From: Vanessa cardui
Taxonomy: Eukaryota > Arthropoda > Insecta > Lepidoptera > Nymphalidae
Direction: 5' to 3'
Assembly (NCBI RefSeq): GCF_905220365.1
Contig: NC_061141.1
Coordinates: forward strand, 1,495,501 to 1,559,500
Length of the DNA stretch: 64,000 bases
The position numbers and the translations under genes were made by a program. The notes under the pieces were generated by a model. It saw only the letters and a list, made by a program, of their open reading frames with translations, was not told the origin of the DNA and did not search any database. The first letter of the stretch is position 1; every line of letters starts with the position of its first letter. Below are positions 9,913 through 20,948 of the stretch, piece by piece.

Positions 9913-10203
9913 GTAATAGTTAGAATATTCATGTGCTGGTCCGCTTGCTCGATGATCGATCACAATTTTCCATTGTGCATTTTGTCCATCTGAATGTAGT
10001 CATTCATCAATTAGATATTCGATGATATTTTACTAATTTTAACAGTCCTTAGAATTAATGAGACCAAACTGGCTAAATACATAAAAGCACAATCACGTTA
10101 AATAATAATAATAATATCAATAACAATAATAAATCAATGCGTTGAATGGGTAGCTATTTTAAGACCAACACGAATTTTACGTAAGTTTTTATGCGTTATT
10201 ATT

Positions 10204-10388
10204 TTTTTATTTTATGGAATAAGTTGGCGGACGAGTATATGGGCCACCTGATGGTAAGTGGTCACCATCACCCATAGAGAATGACGCTGTAAGAAATATT
10301 AACTATTGCTTACATCGTCAATGCGCCACCAACCTAGGGAACTAAGATGCTATATCCCTTGTGCCTGTAGTTACATATGTGCCAGTGT
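10204..10388 (-). mobile_element. SINE-T, 3' two-thirds
   Basis: From TTTTATGGAATAAGTTGGCG through CACCTGATGGTAAGTGGTCA and CGTCAATGCGCCACCAACCT, the reverse complement of SINE-T up to about its mid-point. Confidence 0.8.
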
Positions 10389-10454
10389 ATTCTCATGTAA
10401 TCGACGTTTTGTTTTTTTTTTTTTTATTTTGAAAAAAAAAAAATTTTTTAAACC

Positions 10455-10530
10455 ATAACCGAATGCCCCGTTTTAGAGAATTAATGATATTCCTATTCAC
10501 CCTACTATTTAAATCTTATGCTATTTAGAT
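10455..10530 (+). repeat. 5' extension module adjoining SINE-G
   Basis: GAATGCCCCGTTTTAGAGAA and ATATTCCTATTCACCCTACT recur at 40128-40215 and, inverted, at 22969-23040. In the present and 22969 copies the module lies immediately upstream of the SINE-G head GACGACCTCC. Confidence 0.6.
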
Positions 10531-10737
10531 CGTGTTGACGACCTCCATGGTCGAGTTGTGTGTACAACAGTTTTCATGGGTAAGCCACTCCAAGATCCGG
10601 GTTCGATTCCCGGCCGAGTCGATGTAGATTACCGTTAGTTTGGGTGTGGGTGTTTGTGGTACCATCGTTACTTCTGATTTTTCATAACACAAATGCTTTA
10701 GTTATTTACATTGCCAATATTTATTTGTTTATCGACA
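10531..10737 (+). mobile_element. SINE-G, left half of an inverted pair
   Basis: The tRNA-like head has TGGTCGAGTTG (one or two changes from the family A box TGGTCGAGTGG) and B box GGTTCGATTCC, an exact consensus match at about 10601-10611. The body is TGTTTGTGGTACCATCGTTA and GCTTTAGTTATTTACATTG, and the tail is AT-rich TTTATTTGTTT. Confidence 0.8.
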
Positions 10738-10742
10738 GTCAT

Positions 10743-10848
10743 TGTCGATAAACAAATAATGTAAATACTAACTACTAAAGCACTTGTGTTACGGAAAATC
10801 AGAAGAAACGACGGTATCACAAACACCCAGATCTAAGACGACATAGAG
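10743..10848 (-). mobile_element. SINE-G 3' half, inverted against the preceding copy
   Basis: GCACTTGTGTTACGGAAAAT and GACGGTATCACAAACACCCA are the reverse complement of the SINE-G body. The innermost 17 bases form a perfect hairpin with the left copy (10721-10737 with 10743-10759) around the loop GTCAT, while the outer parts have diverged. Confidence 0.75.
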
Positions 10849-11884
10849 GTCAGGTTCGAATCTGCGACTTTTTATATTGTTCAGCCCTTTAACCATTGGA
10901 CAATAGTCGCAGTCTTATCATAAAGTAAAAAAGTTCTTTATTAATAATAGTCTAAAAGGTATATCAACCAGTGATTTGAATATTTTTTTGATTATAAAAC
11001 AATTAAAGTTTTAAAAAATATTTTCAATTATACAAAAAGAAACGATAAGAATGGGACATTTTTTTTTTAATAAATCGCTGCTATTAATGAGAAAAATTCG
11101 AAATGAAATATTAGTCTTATAAATATTCATGATAAATTTTCATACAAGAAACGAAACAATGTCCAGCCTTAAGGCTCTATTACGTAAGATGATAGCAATA
11201 GACATTGGAATATTTTAATAGACATTTAATTTACTATAAAATTTCAAGTGTTATGTGACGGAAAATAAATTAGTCAATATGTTCGTCAACTTTCAACTGA
11301 TTTGAGAATTTACTAACAATTTATTGTTACATATATAAATCAAGGTAATTCTATATTATATATATTAATATGTTAATAAAAAAAACTAATTACTAATCTT
11401 ACTTGCTGGTAGGTTCCTGCCACGTATCAGATTAAAAAAATTTGTTCCTGTTTGAAGGGTGAATCGGTGTAAGTACAAGCATAACATGTTAATTGGTGGT
11501 GATGAATCGATGTCAAAATCCTCAATATATTTTACAGCACCAATGTGAATGATCTATTTTCTCGTCCACTTACATATACTCGTACTATAAAAACCTCATA
11601 TAAAAAGTATTTCTTAATTTAACAATTAACATATACTTTTACAACGATAAACGTTATTTTTAAAACCAGTTCATGTAAAGGACAGCAGCCAACGAATTTA
11701 AATAATTCACGAGACGTGATTTATTGAGGAATAATCGACTTAAAAAGGTTTTTTTTTATATTAGGACCTTAGGCATTGTTTAAAAGCTAGCCATTACAAA
11801 ACATACTATAGACGAACTGGACAATCAGTATATTTATTACCAGTATTCATGGTACTGACGCAGGCTTTCCTTACATGCTTAAAA
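10849..11884. other. Mostly featureless; possible tRNA-like remnant at 10853-10918
   Basis: On the minus strand 10853-10918 reads TTGTCCAATGGTTAAAGGGC then GATTCGAACCTG, loosely like A and B boxes of a tRNA or another SINE head. It is too degenerate to call. The rest is AT-rich with no match. Confidence 0.3.
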
Positions 11885-12164
11885 AAAGTAAAAGTACAAT
11901 AGCCTGTAAATTTCCCACTGCTGGGTTAAGGCCTCCGCTTTCATTAAGGAGAGGGTTTGGAACATATTCCACCATGCTGTTCCAATGCGCGTTGGTGGAA
12001 TGCACATGTGACAGAATTTCGATGAAATTAGATACATGCAGGTTTCCTCACGATGTTTTCCTTCACCGCCGATTTTATATCCAAATTAGTTTATTAGTGG
12101 TGTTTGCCTGGGTTTGAACCCGCAATCATCGGTTAAGATGCACGCTTTCTAACCATCTCAGCTC
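11885..12164 (-). mobile_element. SINE-L, head partly deleted
   Basis: Complete body (CCCACTGCTGGGTTAAGGCC, CACGATGTTTTCCTTCACCG, GGTTTGAACCCGCAATCATC), but the A-box region reads CTAACCATCTCAGCTC, lacking the ACTGGGC bases. This copy has probably lost its internal promoter. Confidence 0.82.
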
Positions 12165-12717
12165 TTAGATACTTAATAGACGCCTGTTATTTATCACACC
12201 GCTTGTCTTGTCTAAGACAGACACCGGTTCGTTACAAGACAATCGTAACAGAATTTCAATTTGACTTAGCCTTGTAAGAATATTTTCTTTTATAATACTG
12301 CCATTAAGCCTGAGGTTTATTTTAATAGCAAATGGGAGAATTTGGTGCTCATTAATTAGCCGCGAGTGAGTCAGTCAGTCAGGGATAGAACATCGTATTT
12401 CCAATCCTGAGTACTATATTGTGGTATTAAGCAATGAAAATATGTCCTACACTGCAAATGTACTATGATTATGGTCCATTTGTCACCTTTACACATATAC
12501 GCTGGTTCTTAAAATTAAATAATTCTGTCATTTTTGTTGATTTTTCGGTGGAAATAAATAAAAAAATGATTACATAGAAAATGCAACGACGTATATTGTA
12601 AGAATAAAATTTATACAAGCTTACATGTCAGTTCAAATTACATTTAAAAGTAAGAACACATATTTGTCAACTACTATATAACGTAGGTTGCGTTCTTATA
12701 TGCCAACAATTTTCTAA
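12165..12717. other. No feature recognised
   Basis: AT-rich; no repeat match and no ORF of note. Confidence 0.4.
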
Positions 12718-12872
12718 CACTTGGTAGTAGACCTTTGTATAAGCTTCTGGATAGGTCCCACCCACTCATCAGATATTCTACCGGCAAATTGCAGTACTCA
12801 GAATTGTTGTAACTCAGAAGTGTGTATACAGACAGACACGAAAGACATAACATCTTTGTACCCGAGGTTTGA
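12718..12872 (+). mobile_element. SINE-T, 5' half
   Basis: Begins at the family 5' end (ACTTGGTAGTAGACCTTTGT), continues CCCACCCACTCATCAGATAT and ends near GTACCCGAGGTTTG. The 3' half is missing. Confidence 0.7.
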
Positions 12873-13114
12873 AACTCCAGAGTCTATTGACATCTGCTAA
12901 AAAAAGTTTTAGTTTTTTTTTATAAGAAAAAAGGTAAAGGGTACCTAAAACTGGTTAATTAACTCGCTTAGGTATATTCGATGGCCTGTAATAAAATCAC
13001 TAAGCGTAATTTAATAAACATCGGAGACATTTCGTGTAGTAGTCAAATATTGAATTTAAGTTAATGTCTTAAACGTATGCATTATTTAGATTAATCATTA
13101 TTTAAATATAGAAA

Positions 13115-13295
13115 ACTAGTTTTTGCCCGTGACCTCGCTCGCGTTGGTTGTCATGTGTCAGGCAAATAAATACCCTATGTTCTTTCCTGGAGTTCAAGTT
13201 TGCATCATACCAAATTTCATCAAATTCGGTATGGTAATGAAAGAGCAATAGACAAACAGACCGACTGACATACTTTCACATTTATAATATTAATA
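13115..13295 (+). mobile_element. CTAGC-1 repeat
   Basis: Opens ACTAGTTTTTGCCCGTGACC, has ACCAAATTTCATCAAATTCG inside, and ends TTTCACATTTATAATATTAA. Confidence 0.65.
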
Positions 13296-14189
13296 TACAT
13301 TTGTAAGAATATGAAATAAACATCAACGTTTTTACCGTTCGAAAAATTCCATGACAATTGCTATACATTCTAGCAACCAGCTTAATTAGCCATAGAGTTA
13401 ACAGCCTAGCCATTTCACTGAGCGTCCCCGTTACCTGAATGACATTCTAAATACTTCTCCCGTTCGTAGTGGGTAATTTGCTTTGGATTCCAATCCATTA
13501 TCATCTATACCGACGCTTTTAAAATACATTCCATCTCATCTTTCATTTGCTGTCTTTGTCTTACGATTATTTAAAAAAAGAATCACAGTTCTACATTCAA
13601 GGTTCGAGCTGCGAACAAATACCTAATTTGTAGGATGTGGTGAGGCTACAGAAACCGAGATTCTGATTTCAAACCCTAAGACGGGCCGATAAAAAATTAT
13701 TGGGTTTTTTTATTTAAATTAGATATTCAGACTCCTTTGTATTTAAATGGCCAGTAACAGCACGGAGTATATATATATTTATATAAGCGAAATACCACTC
13801 AATGATCAATCAGGAAATAATTATAACAACAACAGACTTGAAATTTGATAGTTTCCTTATATGGTGTGGACATCGGTAAAGCTAGAAGTTTGTGTTTTAT
13901 TAAATTTGGCGCTGATAATCCCGCTGAATCAGCTAGATAATCATATGATTCGATGCATGTGGTTATACAGTATGATTTTACACATCTAATTATTTCCGTG
14001 TATCTACAAGCTCAGTAAATTGAATCCCTAATCCATGAATTGTAATGTGATCTGGCGACATAATTATTAGATGATTACGGAATTATAATTGTCCGATAAT
14101 TAATTGGGACATTTTGATCTTAATGTAAACGATATTAATTGTAATAATTTCTCACTTAGTATTAAAATTAATTAATTACAAATTTAAGA
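13296..14189. other. No feature recognised
   Basis: Low-complexity AT-rich DNA. I see no repeat match, RNA gene or coding region. Confidence 0.4.
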
Positions 14190-14345
14190 TTACATTGGGT
14201 CAATTTTGAAGACAAAAGAAACGTTGGATGAATTGTTGGTGAAAATAATGTTACGTGTGAGATGACGTCAGACAGATAAGTATGGAAGAAGAAACTGCAC
14301 TGTACTGACTTGAAATAAAATGGAATAAATACAGGAGGATGATTA
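14190..14345 (+). pseudogene. RTE-like LINE C-terminal remnant
   Basis: In one frame the stretch reads DKRNVG, then EMTSDR, a stop, VWKKKLHCTDLK and a stop. This corresponds to the RPKKRWMDCV...SDR..WKKKT end of lepidopteran endonuclease-reverse transcriptase LINEs. It is related to 42195-42480. Only the last codons survive, with stops. Confidence 0.55.
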
Positions 14346-15548
14346 TGATAATTAAATCAGTTTTTAGATAGTATAAAAAATTTTTTGATAATGTATTAGA
14401 AAACATCCTTTCTTAAAAAAATATATTTGTTAAGTTAAAATATACATTATTTAGGTTTATTAACCTAAGAATTAATAACATTAAATGCTTAGATACAAAT
14501 ATTTCCCCGTTGAACTTTTTTTTCGATCCGCAATTCCGATCCTCTGGGCAAAAGACGAACCAGCCCTCCTGTCACCAGTGGAGGCAATGAGGCGAGGTGT
14601 TATTTATGCAGGCTTTTACAAACACTTTTAAATTTCTTTAATTGGAGTAAATGTTAAGCTAGCGCCGTTTTTTGTTTTTTTAATTTAAATTTACAATTGA
14701 ATGGTACGTATGGCATACATTGTGGGTAAGTTAAAATTCAAGCTGTTATTATAATTTAAGGCACATCACATCTGTAAATCTCGGGGACTTTCACGGAATG
14801 TCAAAACGTATCGCTTTTAATGTAACGTGATATCGAACGAGGCAATTATTCAATTAACTTAGACAGACAATTTAAAAGCATCTGCCGTGGATATATATTT
14901 TGTTGAAAATTAAAATACAAGAAACTGAAATTATAAGGTAAGGTTTTTATTTTGAATTATAAAGATTTACGTTTAAATTTACAAAAAAGGTTTTATTTTA
15001 CTTTAGTTAAAAATAATTACATTTTTAGTTATTTCTTATTTTTCTATGAACATATAAATAAATTTGATCAGTTTGCCTGCGTTGGTAGTGATGTTTGGAA
15101 TATGAAGCGAGGTCTCCTCGAAGTATCATTGAGGATAAAATCTGGAGAAGAACCAAAATTAAAATTGATATAGCTTGCAAAGTTAGCAGACTGAAGTGAC
15201 AGCGAGCTGAACAGAGAAGTGGCAGTACGGATTAGTCCTAAAGTAGAGACACGGTTCCGCAAATACAGTGTAGGCATTCTGTAGCGAGGTGAACCGATGA
15301 TGAAAAGGGTGGAGTGACCCAACTGCATATAAAATGCGGTGAACTGAAAGCTTTGGCACCGTCTACCGTCCGTCCGTTTTACCGTCCTCTGTCACTTGTA
15401 ATCAGTGATATAACTTGCAAAAACGTTCCGTTCCCATATACGGTTTTCATCAATAGGCGGATTTTGATACAAGTGTATAAATTCATTGAGGTTATACGTA
15501 AATTGAAGACAATATAACGATGATTATGGAAGATGTTGTCAGAAGTAA
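14346..15548. other. No confident feature
   Basis: An 86-codon minus-strand frame at 15068-15328 overlaps a GC-richer patch, but I recognise no domain. The remainder is AT-rich. Confidence 0.3.
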
Positions 15549-15966
15549 TACTTAATGGGTACTTTACTTAGTTCAAGGTCCTGGGCTCGATTCCTGGCTG
15601 AATCCAAGTAGAAAAAGTTCACTAGATTTCTATATTGTCTTGGTTCTGGGTGTTGGTGATACCGTCGTTTTTTTTATGACATAGGTGGCAAACGAGCAGG
15701 AGGCTCACCTGATGGAAAGTGATTACCACCGCCCATCAACATCTGCAACACTAAGGGGCTTGCAGGTGTGTTGCCGGCCTTTAAGAAAGAAGTACGCTCT
15801 TTTCTTGAAGTTTCCCATGTCGTATCGGTTCGGAAAAACCGCCGGCGAAACTGCTTAAAATTACTTGGTGAAATAACACAAGTGCTTTAGCTACTTACAT
15901 CAGAGTAATGTATGTGATGTTGTCCAATATTTATTAAATATTATTATTATTATATTTACCGATGCC
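15549..15966 (+). mobile_element. SINE-G interrupted by a LINE-PA fragment
   Basis: The head (GGCTCGATTCCTGGCTGAAT) and the body up to GTGATACCGTCGTT (15549-15667) are separated from GAAATAACACAAGTGCTTTA and GTCCAATATTTATTAAATA (15858-15966) by a minus-strand LINE-PA tail. The two halves join correctly when the insert is removed. Confidence 0.8.
15667..15857 (-). mobile_element. LINE-PA 3' fragment nested in SINE-G
   Basis: TTTTTTATGACATAGGTGGC through GGCTTGCAGGTGTGTTGCCG to AAAAACCGCCGGCGAAACTG is the reverse complement of the LINE-PA terminus. The insertion is younger than the SINE-G it splits. Confidence 0.82.
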
Positions 15967-16488
15967 AAGGATACCAATAGAGTTATAAAATTATATAATA
16001 CCCATATTATTTCCAAAGCCGGAAGTGAAGTTAATTATAAAAAAAAAATCCACAAACTAAATTTAATAAAAGTTTGGTTATATGATTTCAAAGTCATATT
16101 AACGAAAGATTCAAGGGGAGAAACCAATATTTCAATATTTTAAGGTAAGTTGTTCGAAAAAGTTTGTATTAAGTAGTAAAAAAAAAATTTCATCCGCTCG
16201 AATCATGGGAGGGATGAGAAATGTCCAATTATTGAGTCGGTCGTTTTAATACTTTTTTTTTTCTTTCAATTACTTTCGGCCTAACGAAAGTTGGACGGTA
16301 AAAAAAAAATTGTGATGAAATTTAGTTGTCTATTTTCGGTTGAAACAAATTTAAAGAAATTTTTGTTTGTAATTTAAATCGTTACTTGAAAGTACGTTTC
16401 AATTTTGTTGTTATATAAAACATTGGTATTAAAGCAACTAGACAATTTATAATATTTTAGCTGGAATTATATACATACGCCTTAAGTG
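15967..16488. other. No feature recognised
   Basis: AT-rich with homopolymer A and T runs. A motif CGGCCTAACGAAAGTTGGAC near 16277 did not match other parts of the window. Confidence 0.35.
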
Positions 16489-16530
16489 CTTACTTGTACC
16501 TAGACGGATTATCATCTAGGTACAAGTAAG
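16489..16530. repeat. Perfect inverted repeat, 16-base arms, 10-base loop
   Basis: CTTACTTGTACCTAGA (16489-16504) and TCTAGGTACAAGTAAG (16515-16530) flank CGGATTATCA. Confidence 0.95.
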
Positions 16531-16569
16531 AATATCTGTCAGAGTTACTTTTACTGTGTTTATAATAAT

Positions 16570-16682
16570 AACAACAACAACAACAACAGCCTGTAAATTC
16601 TCACTGCTGGGCCAAACCTTTGTGGAGAAGGTGCAAGAATGCAGGCGTTCTAACCACTGGGCCATCTCGACTCTCGACTCTC
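16570..16682 (-). mobile_element. SINE-L, internally deleted
   Basis: A (CAA)n tail and CTGTAAATTCTCACTGCTGG are joined by a short GGAGAAGGTGCAAGAATG bridge to the head CGTTCTAACCACTGGGCCAT. About 180 bases of the middle are missing. A short CTCTCGACTC duplication follows the head. Confidence 0.75.
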
Positions 16683-17239
16683 GTGTTTATAATATCAGTA
16701 CAAATACTGGCCGAATAAAATAGAGAAAAGAAAATTGTAAATTAATATATCATAAATCCAAACATCTAATTTTGTTGTCTTTTATTTCTAACACCTTATA
16801 AGATTACAAGATAAATGTCATGACTTGAATATAATGTAAAATTTTGATAGATAGTGTTTTTCTATTATATAAATGTTATATTAGTAACTTTGGATGATTT
16901 TTACTCGATCAATGAATGAAATTATTAGATGTTAATTTGACTCAATCTGGAATAACCAATTAGATGCGTTGGCCAATCACAGCAAATGCTTGGTCATATT
17001 TGAACCTGGCATTCAACCAGAACACAACTTTCAAGAGTAATAATAAATTACTATTAATGAAAGTTTTTACAGCATTTAAATCCATTGGTCTAAAATCCTA
17101 ATAATAATATATGTACTTAATATAGTATAATATAGAATTATTACTGTATTTAAACTTAATTATGTTAAATTATGATAATTAAGAATGATGAGATTAAACT
17201 CAAAATAATAAATTCTCAATGTTCAAGGTATAACTTATG
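16683..17239. other. No feature recognised
   Basis: AT-rich DNA with no repeat match or ORF. Confidence 0.4.
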
Positions 17240-17420
17240 CTAATAATATAAATGTGAAAGTAACTCTGTCTGTCTTTTGCTTTCACTATCAAACCAATGA
17301 ACCGAATTTGGTGAAATTTGATATGAAGAAAAATGCCATGGAAGGAAAAAGGCTACTTTTTCGCCTAACACGTAACAACTAACCTATGAAACGCAAGCGA
17401 AACTGAGGCCAACAACTAGT
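17240..17420 (-). mobile_element. CTAGC-1 repeat
   Basis: Starts CTAATAATATAAATGTGAAA, holds CCGAATTTGGTGAAATTTGA, ends AACGCAAGCGAAACTGAGGC and AACTAGT. Reverse orientation; adjoins a LINE-GT tail. Confidence 0.65.
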
Positions 17421-17427
17421 GTATTAT

Positions 17428-17700
17428 CAAAATCAAAATAAACTTTATTCAAGTAAGCTTTTATAAGCACTTTTGAATCATCATTTAACAATTAAGTGAA
17501 GCTACCACCGGTTCGGAAAGTAGATTCTACCGAGAAGAACCGGCAAGAAATTCAGTAGTTATTCTTTTTTAACATTTAAAAAATACAAAGTCGTGTTAGT
17601 TAATACAATTATTTAGATTAATATATCCTGCTTGGAAGTCAGCAGGTATTAACTCTACGCTTTTTTATCATCTATAAAATCTTGTATCGAATAATATGTT
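17428..17700 (-). mobile_element. LINE-GT 3' end
   Basis: TCAAAATAAACTTTATTCAA, CTACCACCGGTTCGGAAAGT, GAAGAACCGGCAAGAAATTC and CATCTATAAAATCTTGTATC agree closely with 25636-25920. It includes the last C-terminal codons of the enzyme. Confidence 0.85.
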
Positions 17701-18089
17701 CGGGTAGTATATTATAGCAACATATTTTCCGTCATCCAGTCAAGGCGTCCTGATCCTTTGATATCAACATAGTCTTATTTGCATATAACTTTATATCTCG
17801 TTGACAAATCCTTTTCATGTGTTTCATTACTCACTTATTGATAAAACATGTTTTTTATTATTTCCTTTGTGAATTACATTCTTTCTTTTATTACAAATAT
17901 TAATATAATTGACATTGTCATATGAGTAGTGTATTGAGTCGTTGAATTCTTGATATCAGATTGGAAAAAATGCCTTTGATGATAAAGGAATATTCGAAAA
18001 AATCGGAATATCATTCAAGTAGACTTTTAGAAGCACTACGGGAAATTCTAGAGAAATTGTTCCTTCTAATGTCAAATTATTCTAAAAGA
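17701..18089. other. No feature recognised
   Basis: AT-rich DNA between a LINE-GT tail and a hairpin; no match seen. Confidence 0.4.
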
Positions 18090-18130
18090 CTTCTATAACC
18101 ACAAATTGTTATAATTTGTGATTATAGAAG
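18090..18130. repeat. Near-perfect inverted repeat, 18-base arms, 5-base loop
   Basis: Bases 18090-18107 pair with 18113-18130 with one mismatch (a C in the left arm where the pairing predicts T). The loop is GTTAT. The structure directly precedes a 5' part of SINE-L. Confidence 0.9.
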
Positions 18131-18265
18131 ATGAATTATAAAGACAAATTAAGCACATGAATCAGCGGTGCTTGCCTGGGTTTGAACCCGCAATCATAGG
18201 TTAAGATGCACGCGTTCTAACCACTGGGCCATCTCGACTCTCTAACCAATGGGCCATCTCGACTC
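18131..18265 (-). mobile_element. SINE-L head, with a duplicated 5' end
   Basis: ATGAATTATAAAGACAAATT, GGGTTTGAACCCGCAATCAT and CTAACCACTGGGCCATCTCG form the SINE-L head. CTCTAACCAATGGGCCATCT then repeats the first 26 bases of the element (5' end) once more with one change. Confidence 0.78.
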
Positions 18266-19417
18266 ATGAATACTGCTTTATGTTATATAAAATGTACTAC
18301 TTATGCTTGGAATGATTTTAAAATCATTGACCATGATTAAGAAGCTAAGGGATACGGTCCAATCCTTATACTTAAACACTAAAGTGTAATGAAAATCTAG
18401 TGTCAAAATTCTCTTATCACGAGATTACTGGGCCACGCCAACGTTCATAGCAAAATTAATATTTATAATTCCTATTTAGTATCAAGAGGGTATTGTTCAA
18501 ACTCTGCGAGCTGTTTAGAGCCCAAGATAAGGTTTATGAGGACCGAGGTTAAATGCTATAAAACGTCGTACAGACTATGATGAATAAGATAAAAATTGTA
18601 ATGACACCAAATTATGTAAAATAGTTTGTGCTTTGAAAAGTACGTGCTAACAGAGACTACTTCACCTACATGAAGAAAAAAGATAGCAATACAACCTTCA
18701 TCTGCTTGATGGTAGAGTACTTGATCTGGGGATGATAACCGCCTAAGCAGACAAAAGCCTACCATTGTAGATTAAGTAGCACTTTTTAGTCACTTTAGTG
18801 TGTACAATCACAAATTAAAATTTTAAACTAAGAACAGGATATATTTTGTAGAATAGCTATGGAAATTATAATCTGATATATTTAAGAAGTACTTACGTTC
18901 CTTTTGTAACAATGTGCGCTTATATCGATGTTAACATCACTTTTGTCTACTTATGACCAGAAATAGGTAGTGAGATCCTTCTTGATGATTTCTCCTTGCG
19001 AAAACCCATTGAGCTGTTGGCTGATCATAGAAGATCTCTGACAGTGTCGGGTATATCAATTTAAATTGTAATGTATAACAACCGAAAATTACAAACCATA
19101 AAATACTCTAACTTCATTTCGATGACTTTAACTACATAAAATATTTTGTTATTAATTAATTATTTAAGACAGAATTTTATTAAGCCGTTGGAAAAATAAA
19201 TAGAAACTGCAACTGTGTCAATCTGCTGATTTATTATGAAGATCGCTTAATTCACTCAGGTATCAGCAGGAAGGTATTCTCGATAACGAACTGCGTGGTG
19301 GCCATTTCTTTGCGCCACAGTAATATTAAATCACAAATATAACTACATTTTCATAACTTAAAAAAATTCATATCAGTACGTTATTTATTCGAAACTATAT
19401 ACATATTTTTACACTAT
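18266..19417. other. No feature recognised
   Basis: More than 1 kb of AT-rich DNA. A 69-codon minus-strand frame at 18556-18765 has no recognisable domain. Confidence 0.35.
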
Positions 19418-19805
19418 AGGTGACAATTGACCAGGAGGCTTACCTGATGGAAAGCGATTACAACCATGAACATCTCTAACGAACTGGGACGGAGGCGGCA
19501 TATTACCGACCTTTCCAAAGTGTATGGGCTCTTTTATTGAATATTTAAATGTTAAAAAAGAGTAAATACTGAGTTTCTTGCCGGTTCTTCTCGGTAGAAT
19601 CTACTTTCCGAACCGGTGGTAGCTTCACTTAATTATTAAATGACGATTCAAAAGTGCTTGTAAAAGCCTACTTGAATAAAGTTTATTTTGATTTTGATTT
19701 TGATTCAAGATTTTGGATCTTGATCAGATCAGTCAGATCCAAGTTAGTTCCACTGAGTGGTTGAGCAGAAAATTCTTCAAAAATCGTGCTATTGTTATGG
19801 TCTGT
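19418..19805 (-). mobile_element. LINE-PA 3' fragment split by a LINE-GT tail
   Basis: ACCAGGAGGCTTACCTGATG and CGACCTTTCCAAAGTGTATG (19418-19538) continue after the insert with AGTTCCACTGAGTGGTTGAG and CAGAAAATTCTTCAAAAATC (19740-19805). This order matches the intact element at 3990-4220. Strongly mutated, hence old. Confidence 0.7.
19540..19706 (+). mobile_element. LINE-GT 3' tail nested in LINE-PA
   Basis: AAATGTTAAAAAAGAGTAAA, GAGTTTCTTGCCGGTTCTTC, CCGAACCGGTGGTAGCTTCA and a (TTTTGA)n end. It is well preserved compared with its host fragment, so younger. Confidence 0.85.
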
Positions 19806-20603
19806 TTGATTCGTAAGAAGAAAATATGTTATTGTTGAATTTAGATTTAGAGTTAGATATATATACAGTTCAAATTATACAAGTTAATTGAAAGGTAAAT
19901 AAAAAAAGTGAAGTAATAATTTAGGAATTAAATCATTCTTAAGATTAAGTATAGTGTGTTTACAGGTAAAAATAAAATTACTAATATAAATACTGAAATT
20001 GAATAGACAAGCGCTCATTCCATGACAATTTAGTCTAAGGTCAAGTAAATGTAATTCAGTGATTCATAATATTTTAGTATTCATCACCGTAAATGAGCTC
20101 GAATAGGGTATATTTACGTTGGTAACGAGAATTGAAGTCATTACTGGTTACAACTTATCTTAGCTTTTTAGTGTTGCTGAGGTTATAATGAGTTTGTAGT
20201 CATTCGGTTTTTTGGTTACTCTTGGTATTTAATAACTAGAACAAAAAAACTTAATTGGGCTTTGTAATAAGGTTGCATATATCCTGGCATTACAAATATT
20301 GGTTAATAAGTTTAAAATGGAATTCCAGAAAGATGTATTCAACGTTAAGTTTTAAGCTTCTGAGATTATTTTGCACAGACTTAATGGGACAATTATCTCC
20401 TGCACAGATAAATTCATATACAAGATTGGCTTTTTAAAAACTATACAAATTAGAAAATATACAAATCATATTTGGTCTAAGGATTTTCTGGGTAGGTCCC
20501 TGACGTGCTTGTACACAGCATCTTCTTATCGTAACGACAATACTTAATATTTTTCAGTTTCGGTTTGGAGGGTAAGTTAGGCAGTTTGTATAATCAAAAA
20601 TTA
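19806..20603. other. No feature recognised
   Basis: AT-rich. A 60-codon plus frame at 20255-20437 lacks any recognisable domain. Confidence 0.35.
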
Positions 20604-20662
20604 TTCCGCTGCGTTTCGTTCACCGTTCCTTCTCAGTTTAGGATATTTTCTTAACGTCCTAA
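20604..20662 (+). mobile_element. LINE-GA tail remnant interrupted by SINE-T
   Basis: CCGCTGCGTTTCGTTCACCG and TTCCTTCTCAGTTTAGGATA resemble the LINE-GA terminus. The match stops where SINE-T starts. Confidence 0.5.
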
Positions 20663-20663
20663 C

Positions 20664-20948
20664 GATACTTGGTTGTAGGGCTTTGTGCGTCTGGGTAGTT
20701 ACCAACCACTCATCATTTATTCTACCGCCAAATAACAGTACTCAGTATTGTTGTATACCGGTCTGAAGGGTGAGTGAGCCAGTGTAACTACAGGCACGAG
20801 GGACATAACATCTTAGTTCCCAAAGTTGGTGGCACATTGACAATGTAAGGAATAGTAAATATTTCTTACAGCGTCATTGTTTATGGGCGATGGTGACCAC
20901 TTACCATCAGGTGGCCTATATGCTCGTCCTTAAACCTGTACCATAAAA
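20664..20948 (+). mobile_element. SINE-T, full length
   Basis: Runs from ACTTGGTTGTAGGGCTTTGT through GTATTGTTGTATACCGGTCT, TAACTACAGGCACGAGGGAC and CACTTACCATCAGGTGGCCT to ACCATAAAAAA. Both family ends are present. Confidence 0.85.

Noticed and set aside
10600..10625. Exact B box GGTTCGATTCC as evidence for a tRNA gene
   Set aside because: It is the head of the dispersed SINE-G; no cloverleaf closes.
14952..15328. Overlapping frames of 73 and 86 codons as a host exon
   Set aside because: They run in opposite directions over the same bases and neither shows a known motif.
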